This document shows, piece after piece, positions 25,416 to 36,652 of a DNA stretch of 64,000 bases; within the stretch, counting starts at the first letter, position 1, and the number at the start of each line of letters is the position of its first letter. The notes below the pieces were generated by a model. That model had not been told where the DNA came from. It saw only the letters and a program-made list of their open reading frames with translations, and made no database searches. The DNA is from Globicephala melas (lineage: Eukaryota; Chordata; Mammalia; Artiodactyla; Delphinidae), in the NCBI RefSeq assembly GCF_963455315.2, contig NC_083326.1:42410363-42474362 (forward strand), given 5' to 3'. The translations under genes and the position numbers were made by a program.

Positions 25416-26300
25416 GGAAGACACTGGGATAGCCAAAAGGCATAGAAAAAGACATTCAGCATCACTAATCATTAGAGAAATGCAAATCAAAACTACGAGG
25501 TATCACCTCACACCAGTCAAAATGACCATCGTCAGAAGTCTACAAACAATAAATGATGGAGAGGGTGTGGAGAAAAGGGAACCCTCCTACACTGTTGGTA
25601 GGAATGTAAATTGGTGCAGCCATTACGGAAAACAGTATAGAGGTTCCCTAAAAAATTAAAAATAGAGCTACCATATGATCCAGCAATCCCACTCCTGGGT
25701 ATATATCTGGAGAAAACCATAATGTGAAAATATACATGCACCCCGAAGCTCACTGCAGCACTATTTACAATGGCTAAGGCACGGAAGCAACCTAAATGTC
25801 CATCAACAGAGGAATGGATAAAGAAGATGTGGTACGTACATACAATGGAATATTATTCAGCCATTAAAAAAGAATGAAATAATGCCATTTACAGCAACAT
25901 GGATGGACCTAGAGATTATCACACAAAGTGAAGTAAGCCAAAGACAAATATCATGATATCGCTTATATGCGGAATCTAAAAAGATGATACAAATGAACTT
26001 ATTTACAAAAAAGAAATAGGCCCACAGACATAGGAAAAGACTAATGGTTACCAAAGGGGAAAGGGACAGGGGGAGGGATAAATTAGGAGTTTGGGATTGC
26101 CATATACACACTACTATATATAAAATAGATAAACAAGGACCTACTGTATGGCACAGGGAACTGTACTCAATATTTTGTAATAACCTATAAGGGAAAAGAA
26201 TCTAAAGAAGGATATATACATGTATAACTGAATCACTTTGCTGTACACCTGAAACACAACATTGTAAATCAACTATATTTCAATTCAATTTTTTAATAAT
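25416..26300 (+). mobile_element. L1 3' half, inserted in the retrovirus
   Basis: Starts inside ORF2 ('gacattcagcatcactaatc'), passes 'gtatcacctcacaccagtca' and the typical 3' UTR, and ends at 'gtaaatcaactatatttcaa'. It is on the strand opposite to the provirus, so it entered after it. No intact ORF2. Confidence 0.9.
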
Positions 26301-26823
26301 TAAAAAAATAAAAATAACTTAAAACTGCTACACACAAAACAAATTGTTCACAAAATATTCTCCTTCCCTTCTTAAGGTTTTATGATGCATTGTTATCATT
26401 AATCAGTCTTTTACTATTAAACTTAAATGGCCAATTGAGACAATTCTGAGACCGTTCTTCCACCATCGATTAAGACTGGCATAATGGCCAGAGCGGCTGG
26501 GACAGCTAGCTCAAAGGGAGGGGTTAAGGTTTGAAGCAACATATCCTCACTCTCATTCCCTTCCTTTTCTTATTTTCCCTGATGTAATAGCACAAATGCT
26601 TGCACATAAGAATTTCATCATTCTTCCCTGCTCTTCACAAAATAGCTAAAGAGTCATTCAAAAGCCACTGTAAAACCATAAATAGCACTTGATCACCTCT
26701 AACCATTAAAAGGTTGCCTTTTTGCTTTGGCATCAACCAACTGGGATTACAATGCAATTGAAAAGAAACTTGGTTACTGCTGTGACATACAACAATTTAA
26801 GATAATTACTAAAATTATGACTG

Positions 26824-26964
26824 ATGGGACTTACCTGGTGGTCCAGTGGTTAAGACTCCATGCTTCCAATGCAGGGGGCACAGGTTCAATCCTTGGTCAG
26901 GGAACTAAGATCTCACGTGCTGCACGGTGTGGCCAAAAGATAAAATAAAAATTAAAAAAAAAAT
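26824..26964 (+). mobile_element. CHR-type SINE, short form, inserted in the retrovirus
   Basis: Head 'gggacttacctggtggtcca', box B-like 'ggttcaatccttggtcaggg', end 'gtgtggccaaaag' and an A-rich tail. Direct repeat AAAATTATGACTG at 26811-26823 and 26965-26977. Confidence 0.93.
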
Positions 26965-26977
26965 AAAATTATGACTG

Positions 26978-28999
26978 CTATCGTTTACCAGGATATACTA
27001 GAACTTTAGGAGTTCCATATGATTTCCAGAATGTGTACATTAATAGCATTTACCCACATGATAACAAGAAGTTTTATCACCACTTATTTGATGATGCTGC
27101 CCACATAATTTAACATACCAAATAAGCCTAATTAGTTTAATATTTCTCTCTCTGAGATGGAGAGAAAATAATTTGAGTTGTTCCAGGGACCCTTTGGAAA
27201 ACCTCAAAGTTAGCTAGAGGTCAAGTGAACGTCATTTAGAATTTGATCTTTGGGAACTTTGTCAAAAATATCAAAAAGTTTTAACCACCGATAATAAAAG
27301 AGCTCAAAGGCAAGTATAGATCACTTAAACAAAGAAACTCGCAATCTATTACCAAAAGCAGTTCAATATTTTAAGACAACTTTGTCCTCTTAGAGAACCA
27401 AATTCAGGTTTTGTGCCACTTTACCTTTAAAATTCATTTTCTTAAGTTCAATCTTAGCCAGTCCTGACTATGCACAAAACTCTTTCAGTGTTCCTCCTCC
27501 ACAAACTTTCTGTATCCATATTACTCTGTCCCTCACTTTCTTTTCCATTCAGAAACAACCAGCTCTAGGACAAAACCACCTTTTTCCCTTTTACAAAATG
27601 CATTTTCATTCCTCATACCTTCTCTGCTGAAGACACACATCCTACATCTTTGCATACTGAAATGTTTCCCTTATAATTCTTAACCTTAAAACATTAATCT
27701 CTAGTGAAAACCAAGAAGCAAGTACTTGTAAACTGTCATACCAGCATTTCCTGATTGACAAACTCTCTGGAGAAGGCAAAGATAGGCAAATTTAGATATG
27801 CCCAGCAAATAATGTTCTAATATTTTATCCTATTTGAAATGACCCAGAGAGTCAATGAATTCTCTTCATTTAATTTAGTTTAGTTTCAAAATACAAAATC
27901 TTGAGACCATTTTACATAGACATTCCCCAAACGTAATTATTTCTATAGAGTTTACCTAAAACTCTTAACTAATTTACCTCTATTTCACTCAAAAGTTTAT
28001 CATATTATTTTTCTTGCTGACATATTTTGAAAGAAGAATAATAAGGTCTTATTTAATTTCTAGTAAACCTAAGTACAATAAAAGTATTATGCTTAACGTT
28101 GATGACTCAAAAGACATGTCTGTATTAATCAAGTCAACAAGCTTAAGTTAACTCTGATACCAGATATTAATTCAATACCAAATATTTCCTAGATCATGAG
28201 AACCCAAAATTCATTCTGGCCAGTTTTTTATATGAGTATATATATAAGCACTTAATTTCTTAAAGACAATTAATTTTGGAAATGCCACACAACTATTAAC
28301 ACACATACAAACACACAAAAAAACACAGGGGCCTCACAGTTCCCGTTGCAAAATTTCAGCCATGAATTGGGTACAACAAGGTAAAACCCACCAGTTACAA
28401 AAGAGGTTGGATTCAAATTGGGTTTCTGGTAGATGGGACAAATCAAGGTCACCTGTCTAGATGGCTAAACACTTTTTACTAGTATTTATGGAAAAGACAC
28501 TTCTATTTCTATGTGTAGATTTTGGCGATTTTAGGAACCAAGTAGAACGTTTCTCTTCTTCCTGGGAATGTCTCACTCTTAGACAAGAACAGACAGGTTT
28601 TTTGTTTTTTCCCCGTTTCTTTCCTCCATTAGTAAAAGTTTTAAATATCACAAAACCGATTTGGCTGTAAATGGAGAAACAGAACCAAACAAAATGAAAC
28701 AAAAAACCTAAAGGACAAACAGAAAATCCTAAATAAACCCTCAAGTTCAATCTTGGGGTTTTACATACACCTGTGACACAGGAGACCATAAACGATGTAA
28801 TTAACACAGCAAGGGTAGCAGTACATGGTACACAGAGTCCCAAGATAACCCTGCCTAACCCCCTTGTGGAGATCCTCACAGGTACTGTGGCCACACAATG
28901 TAACAATAAAATATCATCCTCTTCTCACCCACGGGTTCATAGCTGTAATCAGATCACTTATCCAAAATGCTCCTCAGAGCACTTTCTTTAGGGATAGTT
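26978..28999 (-). other. Degraded retroviral interior
   Basis: AT-rich sequence between the SINEs, presumed to be the decayed gag-pol part of the provirus. The longest frame, 149 residues on the - strand at 28457-28906, has a basic segment and no motif I recognise; it may be leader or early gag sequence. No zinc knuckle, protease or reverse transcriptase motif was seen. Confidence 0.4.
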
Positions 29000-29016
29000 G
29001 AAACATTCCCTATTTT

Positions 29017-29225
29017 TTTTTTTTTTTTTTTTTGCCGTACTCGGGCCTCTCACTGTTGTGGCCTCTCCCGTTGCGGAGCACAGGCTCCGGCCGCGCAGGC
29101 TCAGCGGCCCTGGCTCACAGGCCTAGCCGCTCCGCGGCCTGTGGGATCTTCCCGGACCGGGGCACGAACCCGTGTCCCCTGCATCAGCAGGCGGACTCTC
29201 AACCACTACGCCACCAGGGAAGCCC
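29017..29225 (-). mobile_element. CHR-type SINE, 200-bp form, inserted in the retrovirus
   Basis: Reverse-strand copy of the young form: T-run, then 'gggcctctcactgttgtggc' and the end 'gccaccagggaagccc'. The direct repeat beginning GAAACATTCCCTAT lies at 29000-29016 and, with one mismatch, at 29226-29242. Confidence 0.93.
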
Positions 29226-29655
29226 GAAACATTCTCTATTTTTAAAGACAGAAATTCAAGCCAAAAAACCACAAACGGCACACACAAATGCTAGCGTCCA
29301 AAGAAACCAACAAACCGGTTCACAAATTGGGTAAAAGTCCAACAGCTCTTTCCTCTCTCCAACAGGGTACCCCACTCAAATACAAAATAAATTGGTTTAT
29401 TCCGAACAAAAAGCCCCAGAGAGGAAATAAAGTTCCCGGCTGTACACACCGGAGCAACTTACCCTACTGTATGAAGCCCCTCGGATCCCAAATGTCGATT
29501 CTTCACTCCAACTGCCAAGCCCTGGGGGAGCCGGTGCCACTTTGGGGAATTTTGAAGAAAAGATCCTTAGGACAAGTGGTCCCAGCAGCTGCTAGGGCCC
29601 AACTGGGGCTGGCTAGCCACAAGCAACAAGCCTCCTGGCTGGCTGGGCCAAAATG

Positions 29656-30095
29656 TGTTACTGAGTCCAAGCTCGTACTGCTTGCCTCACGGCAGGCAGA
29701 TAAATGGAGTGATGAGTTGTAGGGGCAAAGGAATAGCAACTTTATTCAGAAAGCCCGCAGACTGAGAAAAGTAAAAGCTCCCGTACCAAACAACCATCTT
29801 GCCTGAGTGAGAATTCAGGCTTCTTTTATACTAGAGGGGAGGGAGTAAAGCCAAACACTTCCGGGTTCTGGTCCGCCTCCGGAGGGCATGTGATGATTTC
29901 TATCTCCCTGCAGTTATTCACAGGTGGGCCTGGTTAGAATGTTTCTTGGGAAACTGACAAATGAGCATTAACTTAATGCTCATTACCTGGGGAGGCAGAC
30001 TTCCCAGAGATGGGCCATTAGGTATAATTTAAGCTTATAGGCAACATCCCTTTAACGATTAATTTGTAACAGAATACACAGTTTTTCCCTATTAT
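29656..30095 (-). repeat. 5' LTR of the retrovirus
   Basis: Aligns along its whole length with the 3' LTR. On the - strand it has TATAAAAG (29823-29830) and AATAAA (29741-29746) about 80 bp further on, the normal spacing for U3-R. The terminal CA at its outer edge is lost. A possible primer binding site follows on the - strand just left of 29655, but the sequence does not clearly match one tRNA. Confidence 0.85.
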
Positions 30096-30361
30096 ATTTG
30101 GGGTCTTTGGTGGTTTCATATGAATTTTAGGATTTTCTATTTTTATAAAAACTGGGATTGGAATTTTGATAGGGATTGCATTGAATCTATAGATGGCTTT
30201 GGGCAATGTGGACGTTTTAACAATATTAAATCTTCTGATCCATGAATACATGACATCTTTCCATTTACTTGTGTCTTCCTCAGTTTCTTTTATCAGTCTT
30301 ATCAGTCTTTTCAGTGTACAAATCTTTCACCTCTTTGGTTAAATTTATTCCCAAATGTTTT

Positions 30362-30447
30362 ATTGTTTGTTTGTTTTGTTTTGTTTTATTGGGATATAGT
30401 TGCTTTACAATGTTGTGTTAGTTTCTGCTGTACAACAAAGTGAATCT
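30362..30447 (-). mobile_element. Short L1 3'-end piece inside the older L1
   Basis: Reverse-strand L1 3' terminus: GTTT/GTTTT-rich tail, then 'tagttgctttacaatgttgt' and 'gtttctgctgtacaacaaag'. About 85 bp, a heavily truncated later insertion. Confidence 0.75.
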
Positions 30448-30448
30448 A

Positions 30449-30631
30449 TTATAAATGGGGCTGTTTTCTTCGTTTCTCTTTCAGATATTTCACTGTTAGT
30501 GCATAGAACTCAATTGATTTCTGTATGTTAATTTTATATCCTGCAAGTTTACTGAATTTGTTTATTAGTGCCTTGGTGGTGTCTTTAGGATATTCTTTAA
30601 ATAGGATCACATCATCTGCAAACATAGACAA
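30449..30631 (-). pseudogene. L1 ORF2 reverse transcriptase fragment
   Basis: Reads SMFADDVILF followed by KLAGYKINIQKS, the L1 reverse transcriptase core with the FADD version of the catalytic YADD/FADD motif. Only about 60 residues are open; both sides are broken by stops and insertions, so it is dead. Confidence 0.85.
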
Positions 30632-30776
30632 TTTTACATCTTCCTTTCCAATTTGAATGCCCTTTATTTCTTTCTCTTGCCTGATTGCTCTGGCTGTGAC
30701 TTCCAGTACTATGTTGAGTAGGAGTGGCTAGAGTGGGCACCCTTGTCTTGTTGCTGATATTAAAGAAAAAGCTTTT

Positions 30777-30979
30777 GGGGCTTCCCTGGTGGCGCAGTGG
30801 TTGAGAGTCCGCCTGCCGATGCAGGGGACATGGATTTGTGCCCCGGTCCAGGAGGATCCCGCATGCCGCAGAGCAGCTGGGCCCGTGAGCCATGGCCGCT
30901 GGGCCTGCATGTCCGGAGCCTGTGCTCCGCAACAGGAGAGGCCACAACAGTGAGAGGCCCGCGTATCGCAAAAAAAAAA
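30777..30979 (+). mobile_element. CHR-type SINE, 200-bp form, inserted in the L1
   Basis: Head 'ggggcttccctggtggcgca', end 'gaggcccgcgtatcgc' plus A tail. The direct repeat AGAAAAAGCTTT at 30764-30775 and 30980-30991 marks the target duplication. Confidence 0.94.
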
Positions 30980-31070
30980 GAAAAAGCTTTCAACCTTTCA
31001 CCATTGAATATGACCTTAGCTGTGGACTTGTCATATATGGCCTTTATTATGTTGATGTTACCGCTAATGA

Positions 31071-32316
31071 TAATTTAATTTTACTGCCCAGGCTAGGGAA
31101 ACATATGCTATCCTGTCTGCCTCCAGTTTTTCATATACTTTTTAATGTTTAAGCCTCTAAACAGTTTCAAATTCATTGCAGTATATAAACTAAGTATAAA
31201 TCTAAATTAATTTTCCCTATCCTGCTATCCAGTTACCACAATAATCTTAGTAATGACTTAGGAAGAGTTTATAGTGAGTTTATATTGTATTATAGTCAGG
31301 GAAGCAGTCATTCTCAAGTCCACCTCTGTCAGCCATATCCATCCAAGCCTTCCCTCAGGCTTCCCAAAAATTTGCTATAAGAAATAGCAAAGAAGAAAGT
31401 ATCACTTTGATAGAACTGAGCTAGTGTCTAATACTGCCAGTGTATCCCTGTGATGAAACTGGGCTGGAGCCTGCAACTGGGACCTCTCAACTAACGCCTG
31501 CACCAAAAGCCTGAGATGATGCCAGATGCAAGGTACAGCAGCATAGTGAACTGCACCTTTAGATGTGTGTGTAGAGAAGAGAGAGACCTGGCAGGCCCTG
31601 AGTCCAGTTAGCCAAGTACATGGAAGATACTCAGCCCTGGAAACAAGGAGGCAGAGAGGCAAGCTGAGGGCAGAATTACCCTCTGGTTGCTGTATTGCTC
31701 CTGTTCTGTCATACATTCATTTTATAATATATGAGCAATGGAATAGAAACCTTTGGGCAATTCTTCTTCTTTTAACTCAGTACTATAATGTTCTGGTTTT
31801 CATTACTTTCTGAAGTGTTTCAAATATGATCAATTTTATGTAAATATGTACACATTTATAAATTCATATTGAATCCTGTTAGTGCTCTCGGTGACTGTCA
31901 GATTGTCAAGTTCTATTTTCTATTCTGTTATAACTTCCCTTGATAATGCATCAATGATGCATAAACCTATGTATTATATTTAGTTAGGATTATTGTCTCC
32001 TTTATTTAAAATTCTCAACTGGGAATATTATGTATCTGTCCATTTATTCTTGTCCTCTTTTATTTTTCATGTTAAGCTTTTTATGATTTTCTTAAATGTT
32101 GTGTGTCCTGAGTTAATTCTTAGTAATTCAATATTTGCACAAAGAAAAAAAGAGAATCTTCCATTATCATTGTATATTTTAGCATTATGGCACACACACA
32201 GAGTAATAAATCTTCAATATTTATGTTATATATACAATTAGGAGAACTTATTACCTCTGGCAATTTTTTCTAGATTCTTTTGAATTTTGCAATAACTGAC
32301 TAATAATTACAAAATT
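31071..32316. other. Intergenic, nothing firmly recognised
   Basis: AT-rich. Parts from about 31840 to 32330 may be an old L1/HAL1 fragment on the - strand, continuing at 32551-32690, but the match is weak. Open frames near 31402-31813 overlap on both strands and show no domain. Confidence 0.4.
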
Positions 32317-32329
32317 AAAATATTTATTT

Positions 32330-32537
32330 CTTTTTGTGTGTGCGTGCGGTACGCGGGCCTCTCACTGTTGTGGCCTCTCCCGTTGCGGAGCACAGGCTCC
32401 GGATGCGCAGGCTCAGCGGCCATGGCTCACGGGCCCAGCCGCTCCGCGGCATGTGGGATCTTCCCGGACCGGGGCACGAACCCGTGTCCCCTGCATCGGC
32501 AGGCCGACTCTCAACCACTGCGCCACCAGGGAAGCCC
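32330..32537 (-). mobile_element. CHR-type SINE, 200-bp form
   Basis: Reverse copy with 'cgcgggcctctcactgttgt' and end 'gcgccaccagggaagccc'. Direct repeat AAAATATTTATTT at 32317-32329 and 32538-32550. Forms an inverted pair with the SINE at 32823. Confidence 0.95.
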
Positions 32538-32822
32538 AAAATATTTATTTATTTATTCCCATTATTTACAATTAGTGTTTCCTTTTTAACTATCATCAGA
32601 ATTTTTAGATCGTAACTAAGGCTTTTTCTTTTGTCTGATAAGACTATCTCTAGTGCTAAATTAAGCAATTGTTTTTATTTCTACAAATCTTAACATATGC
32701 AATTTTTAAAACTGAATGGAAAGAAAACGTGATTAAGTATAAGAAATTCAAATGCTAAATAGAGTGGCAGTCTTTCATTCCTTTTAATGAATGAGAAAAA
32801 GATCTCTAAAGAATAACCATGC

Positions 32823-33032
32823 GGGGGCTTCCCTGGTGGTGCAGTGGTTGAGAGTCCGCCTGCCGATGCAGGGGACACGGGTTCGTGCCCAGGTCCGGGA
32901 AGATCCCACAGGCCGCGGAGCGGATGGGCCCGTGAGCCATGGCCACTGAGCCTGTGCGTCCGGAGCCTGTGCTCCGCAACGGGAGAAGCCACAACAGTGA
33001 AAGACCCGCGTACCGCAAAAAGGAAAAAGAAA
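32823..33032 (+). mobile_element. CHR-type SINE, 200-bp form
   Basis: Head 'ggggcttccctggtggtgca', end 'agacccgcgtaccgc' plus an A-rich tail. Direct repeat AAAGAATAACCATG at 32808-32821 and, with one mismatch, 33033-33046. Confidence 0.95.
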
Positions 33033-33046
33033 AAAGAATAACTATG

Positions 33047-34218
33047 TGGGATGTATCTCATAATCACCAACTTTGGGGGGCCATTAACTACTTTCTTTTT
33101 CCCCTGAAGTCTTCCAGAATAATGCAGCCTATGAATGGGGGTGGCGAGCAGGGGAGGAAGGCAGGACGTGGTGGGAAGGGGGCTCTGATACCAGGGTTGA
33201 CTGTGTCTTGCAGAAGGATATGTAGCAGGAAATCATCCCCCAATTCCTTCCCCAGTACCTGTGGTTTTTGTCTTTTTTCTTTTTTTTAAGTGTATAATTT
33301 GATATATTTTAAGGGTTTTTTTTAAAGTATAATTGACATATAATGTTATATTAGTGGTTTTTCAAATAGAGAAGAGGATAATTAATGAGTCTAATTGCAC
33401 GGTCATCTGGTTAAGGAATCAAACCTGGCTTGTAGCATAACTGTATAAAACACAATCTTATCCTTTCTTTAAATCTTTTAAAATTTTTGGTCATTCCAAC
33501 ATCAGTTACCTATAGCAGGCACAAAATAGAGTGGGCATCTAATCCACAGTGATTTCCCAGCATCCATTCCATCCCGCTCCTTTGCCACAAGTGTGTGCAC
33601 TGAACCAGACTGGGCTGAACAGGGCACCTTACCCTTGGCTGCAAGAAACTGGCACATAAGCTAAGCCATGGCAATCAAAACCCTTCCCCAGGATACTGCA
33701 GAATGGGACTGGAGGCAGAAAGCACCACATCCTGTCTGCGGCAGAGCCGTTAGGACCTGAGTCTGGCAGCACCAGCACCCCGTCCCCTACCACAGAGGAG
33801 CTGGTTTGGTAGAACAAAGCCAGCACACACAAAGAGGTGGAACTGGGACGGCTGAGAACGAGACTTGGTAGCACACACGTTCCTGATTCCATTCATTCCT
33901 GGGGCCAGCTCGAACCCAGCCTTCCAAAGGTCAGAATTTGCAAGCCAATACAGTCCCCATTTGCTTAAGCAAACTTACCACTTCTTCACTTATAAGTCAA
34001 GGAGTCCTGAATTATACAACCAAAAGTCAAGTTTCAACTCAGCTGTTTCTAGAATTTATCTTTCTTACTTCTCTGGAATTCCACTGGGATGTCTGTGACT
34101 AAACAGCAGTTGTGCTTCCTTAAAGAAAGCTACACTTTCTTTCTCATTTCTCATAGACTCTGCTAGGGAGCAGTGGTTAAATGCCTAGACTCTTGAGTCA
34201 GAAGGTCCTGGTCAAATT
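33047..34218. other. Intergenic; short L1 trace at 33315-33365
   Basis: A reverse L1 trace is seen in 'aagtataattgacatataat'. Otherwise no gene, RNA or repeat was recognised. The open frames at 33629-33892 and 33865-34098 have no signature. Confidence 0.45.
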
Positions 34219-34880
34219 GTTACCCCAAAATTGGGTTCGCCTCTTGGTGGGTGTCGAGCCAAAAGACATAACCAATTCAAAGAGCAGGAGAAGGAAGGAT
34301 TTATTTCTTGCAGCAAGTAGGGAGAACACCAGGGATCTTTCCCAGAGCAGTGCCTCCCCAAACAGCAAAACTGGGGAAATTTCAAGCTAAAGGTTATGCA
34401 TATTCATGAAGGGGTTTGGGTGGTATATGCATATTCATGAAGGGGCTTGAGCAGAAGAGAATTCAGCATAGAATTGGGGCAAAGTTTACCAGCATCCAGG
34501 CTTCAGCTGATTGAAGTCAAGAGGGTCAGAAAAGGTTAAGATCATCATCCCTTAAGTTCCAACCAGTCTGGGGTCTCAGCAGGTCATTACCATCCTCCAC
34601 CTGGATGGGGGGACCTTAGTTCCTGCAGAACTCAGATATGTATCAGATTGGTATGATATCCCTTGAGGAAGAATCAGGACCTTGTTTTGTTGCTGAACTA
34701 CTGTTTCTTGACTGCTTTTCCCTTGTTCCTGAATTCCCTCACTTCCGTTAAGATCATTAATTACTGAGACCTGTTCAAGGGCAGGCGTGCATGAGGCCAG
34801 GCTTAGATCACAAAATGCCTTAGGCCAAAAATGGCTTCTCTTACGTCAGGAAAGCCATGCCTGGTTCTCTTTCTCCAGGG
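34219..34880 (-). mobile_element. Probable solo LTR
   Basis: Left edge TGTTACCCC, an AATAAA on the - strand near 34299-34304, and a direct repeat containing 'atgcatattcatgaagggg' near 34397 and 34431 fit a retroviral LTR read on the - strand. The right end and target duplication were not identified, and no internal retroviral sequence is attached. Confidence 0.4.
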
Positions 34881-35882
34881 ACTCCCTACCTTATCTGTTT
34901 ATAAAATCTCAGCTCAAGGATTTACTAGCTGAGAGATCAAAGCACAGGGGTGACACTGCAGGAAGTGGTCTGTTTAAATGGGTTCTAGTTAATGGGGAGG
35001 TTTTTTTGTGGGCTACTTGTCGATTGGCATATCACATAGTTTATGAATGCCACTAGTCAGTGGACTCTGATAGATTTATCTCGAGAAAACATTCCCATCT
35101 GTCACTCAGGGCTATCATTCTTTAGCTTTCCCTTCCTTCCTTGTTCCTTCTTATATTGTTACTATAAATGATCCAAGAAATTATAACCAGAGGCAGCGGC
35201 AGCCAAAAGAAGACACAAATTGGAGGCAGATTAAGAGGATTAAGAATAGAAAATAGATAAGTTTCTTGGGATTGTTAGAGCTTCCAAGGAGAGAAGTATA
35301 TTCAGTTCTTTTCTGATACTAACTACCTTTTTTATAGTTATCTTAATATTAACTTAGGAGCTTTCAGGCTACGAAAATTAATTCATGAAATACTGCCGAA
35401 CTATGGAAGCGGAGAACACCCGTGTGAGTTGGATGAGGGGTCTGGCTAAGGTTTACAGAGAAGCAAGGGTTTGTTGTACATTGATGACAGTGCAGGTGCC
35501 TTATCAGTTGGCGCATTATCACACCAACCTGACAACCCCACGTGCTCCTTACATGTGATAGTTTTCCAAGGCTCCATCTAAAAGGAAATGTTGCATAATC
35601 CTAGCTGCTTTGGAGGGTACCAAATCACTCTCATTAAGGTTTATGAAGACTGAGTCATTCCCCAGAAAGGGGACACCTTTGATCTAAAGCTACTCATTCA
35701 GAAAGGTAGTCGTTAAGGACCTGGGGATGACTTCGTTTTTGTTGGTTATACAATCATCAGAAAATGATGACAAAAACTTAAATCTTTTTATGGTGACCAT
35801 TAGAGTAAGAACACAAGTCAACCCCAAAAAACATGTAATATTTGAAAATACTTGGAAAAGGAAAACAAAACAAAACAAAACT
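34881..35882. other. Intergenic, nothing recognised
   Basis: No gene or known repeat was recognised; open frames are 60-90 residues without signature. It ends in an (AAAAC)n stretch at 35862-35880, directly before a SINE. Confidence 0.45.
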
Positions 35883-36245
35883 GGGACTTCCCTGGTGGCA
35901 CGATGGTTAAGAATCCACCTGCCAATTCAGTGGACGTGGGTTCGAGTCCTGGTCCTGGAAGATCCCACATGCCACGGAGCAACTATGCCCTTGCACCTCA
36001 ACTACTGAGCCTGTGCTCTAGATCCCTCGAGCCACAACTACTGAGCCCGTGTGCCACAACTACTGAAGCCTGCACACCTAGAGCCCGTGCTCTGCAACAA
36101 GAGAAGCCACCGCAATGAGAAGCCCTCACACCGCAACAAAGAGTAGCCTCCGCTCACCACAACCAGAGAAAGCCTGGCACAGCAACCAAGACCCAATGCA
36201 GACAAAAATAAATAAATATATAATAAATTTATTAAAAAAAAAAAA
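35883..36245 (+). mobile_element. CHR-type SINE, long form
   Basis: Head 'gggacttccctggtggcacg', repeated 'ccacaactactgagcc' motif, end 'gcagacaaaaataaataaat' and an A tail. A full-length older copy similar to the one at 23041. Confidence 0.92.
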
Positions 36246-36652
36246 AACCCAGATAGCTAACTCAACGCATTATCTGAGCTATATACACTTGAGGTAGTTA
36301 TATGAAAGATGTACAAATAAGATTCCTTTTTAAAAAATTCTCCTTACAGTTTAGATGTCCTAATGTAGTGATTGGGAACCTGCAAACAATTTAATCACTT
36401 ACAAAATTAAAAATATCTAACCTTTTCCCTCTTCCCCCTACGCCTGCCCGTGCATGACTTTTCCAAGCCTCTGGAAGATCTGTTTCTGTGGGGTCCACGT
36501 GTGGCTGGACAGACAGGGAGCTGGGAAGGGAGCTCAGGATATTCTTGGAACCTCTTCTAGCCATCAGCTCTGGAACAGAAGGGCCTACTGAATGGCAGAA
36601 TCCAGGCCTCACGTCTTCAGGAGGCCAAGAGCAGTTAAAAGCAGAGCTGAGG

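Larger units (their letters stand above)
24310..30095 (-). mobile_element. Endogenous retrovirus, class I type, broken, with two LTRs
   Basis: Two related direct repeats of about 440 bp (24310-24752 and 29656-30095) enclose about 4.9 kb. On the - strand the order is 5' LTR (right), leader, degraded internal part, integrase remnant, purine-rich tract, 3' LTR (left). ATTTG at 24305-24309 and 30096-30100 is a likely target duplication. After removing an L1 (25416-26300) and two SINEs, only about 3.7 kb of retroviral interior is left, so much is deleted; no envelope gene was recognised between integrase and 3' LTR. The interior has frameshifts and stops and cannot be functional. Class I (gammaretrovirus-like) is inferred from the integrase remnant and the short duplication. 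Confidence 0.82.
30096..31070 (-). mobile_element. L1, 5' part of the split copy (ORF2 region)
   Basis: Continuation of the L1 at 23590-24300 on the other side of the provirus. It is hit again by a short L1 3'-end piece (30362-30447) and a SINE (30777-30979). Recognisable L1 text includes 'gggattgcattgaatctata' and 'ggatcacatcatctgcaaac'. Confidence 0.88.
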
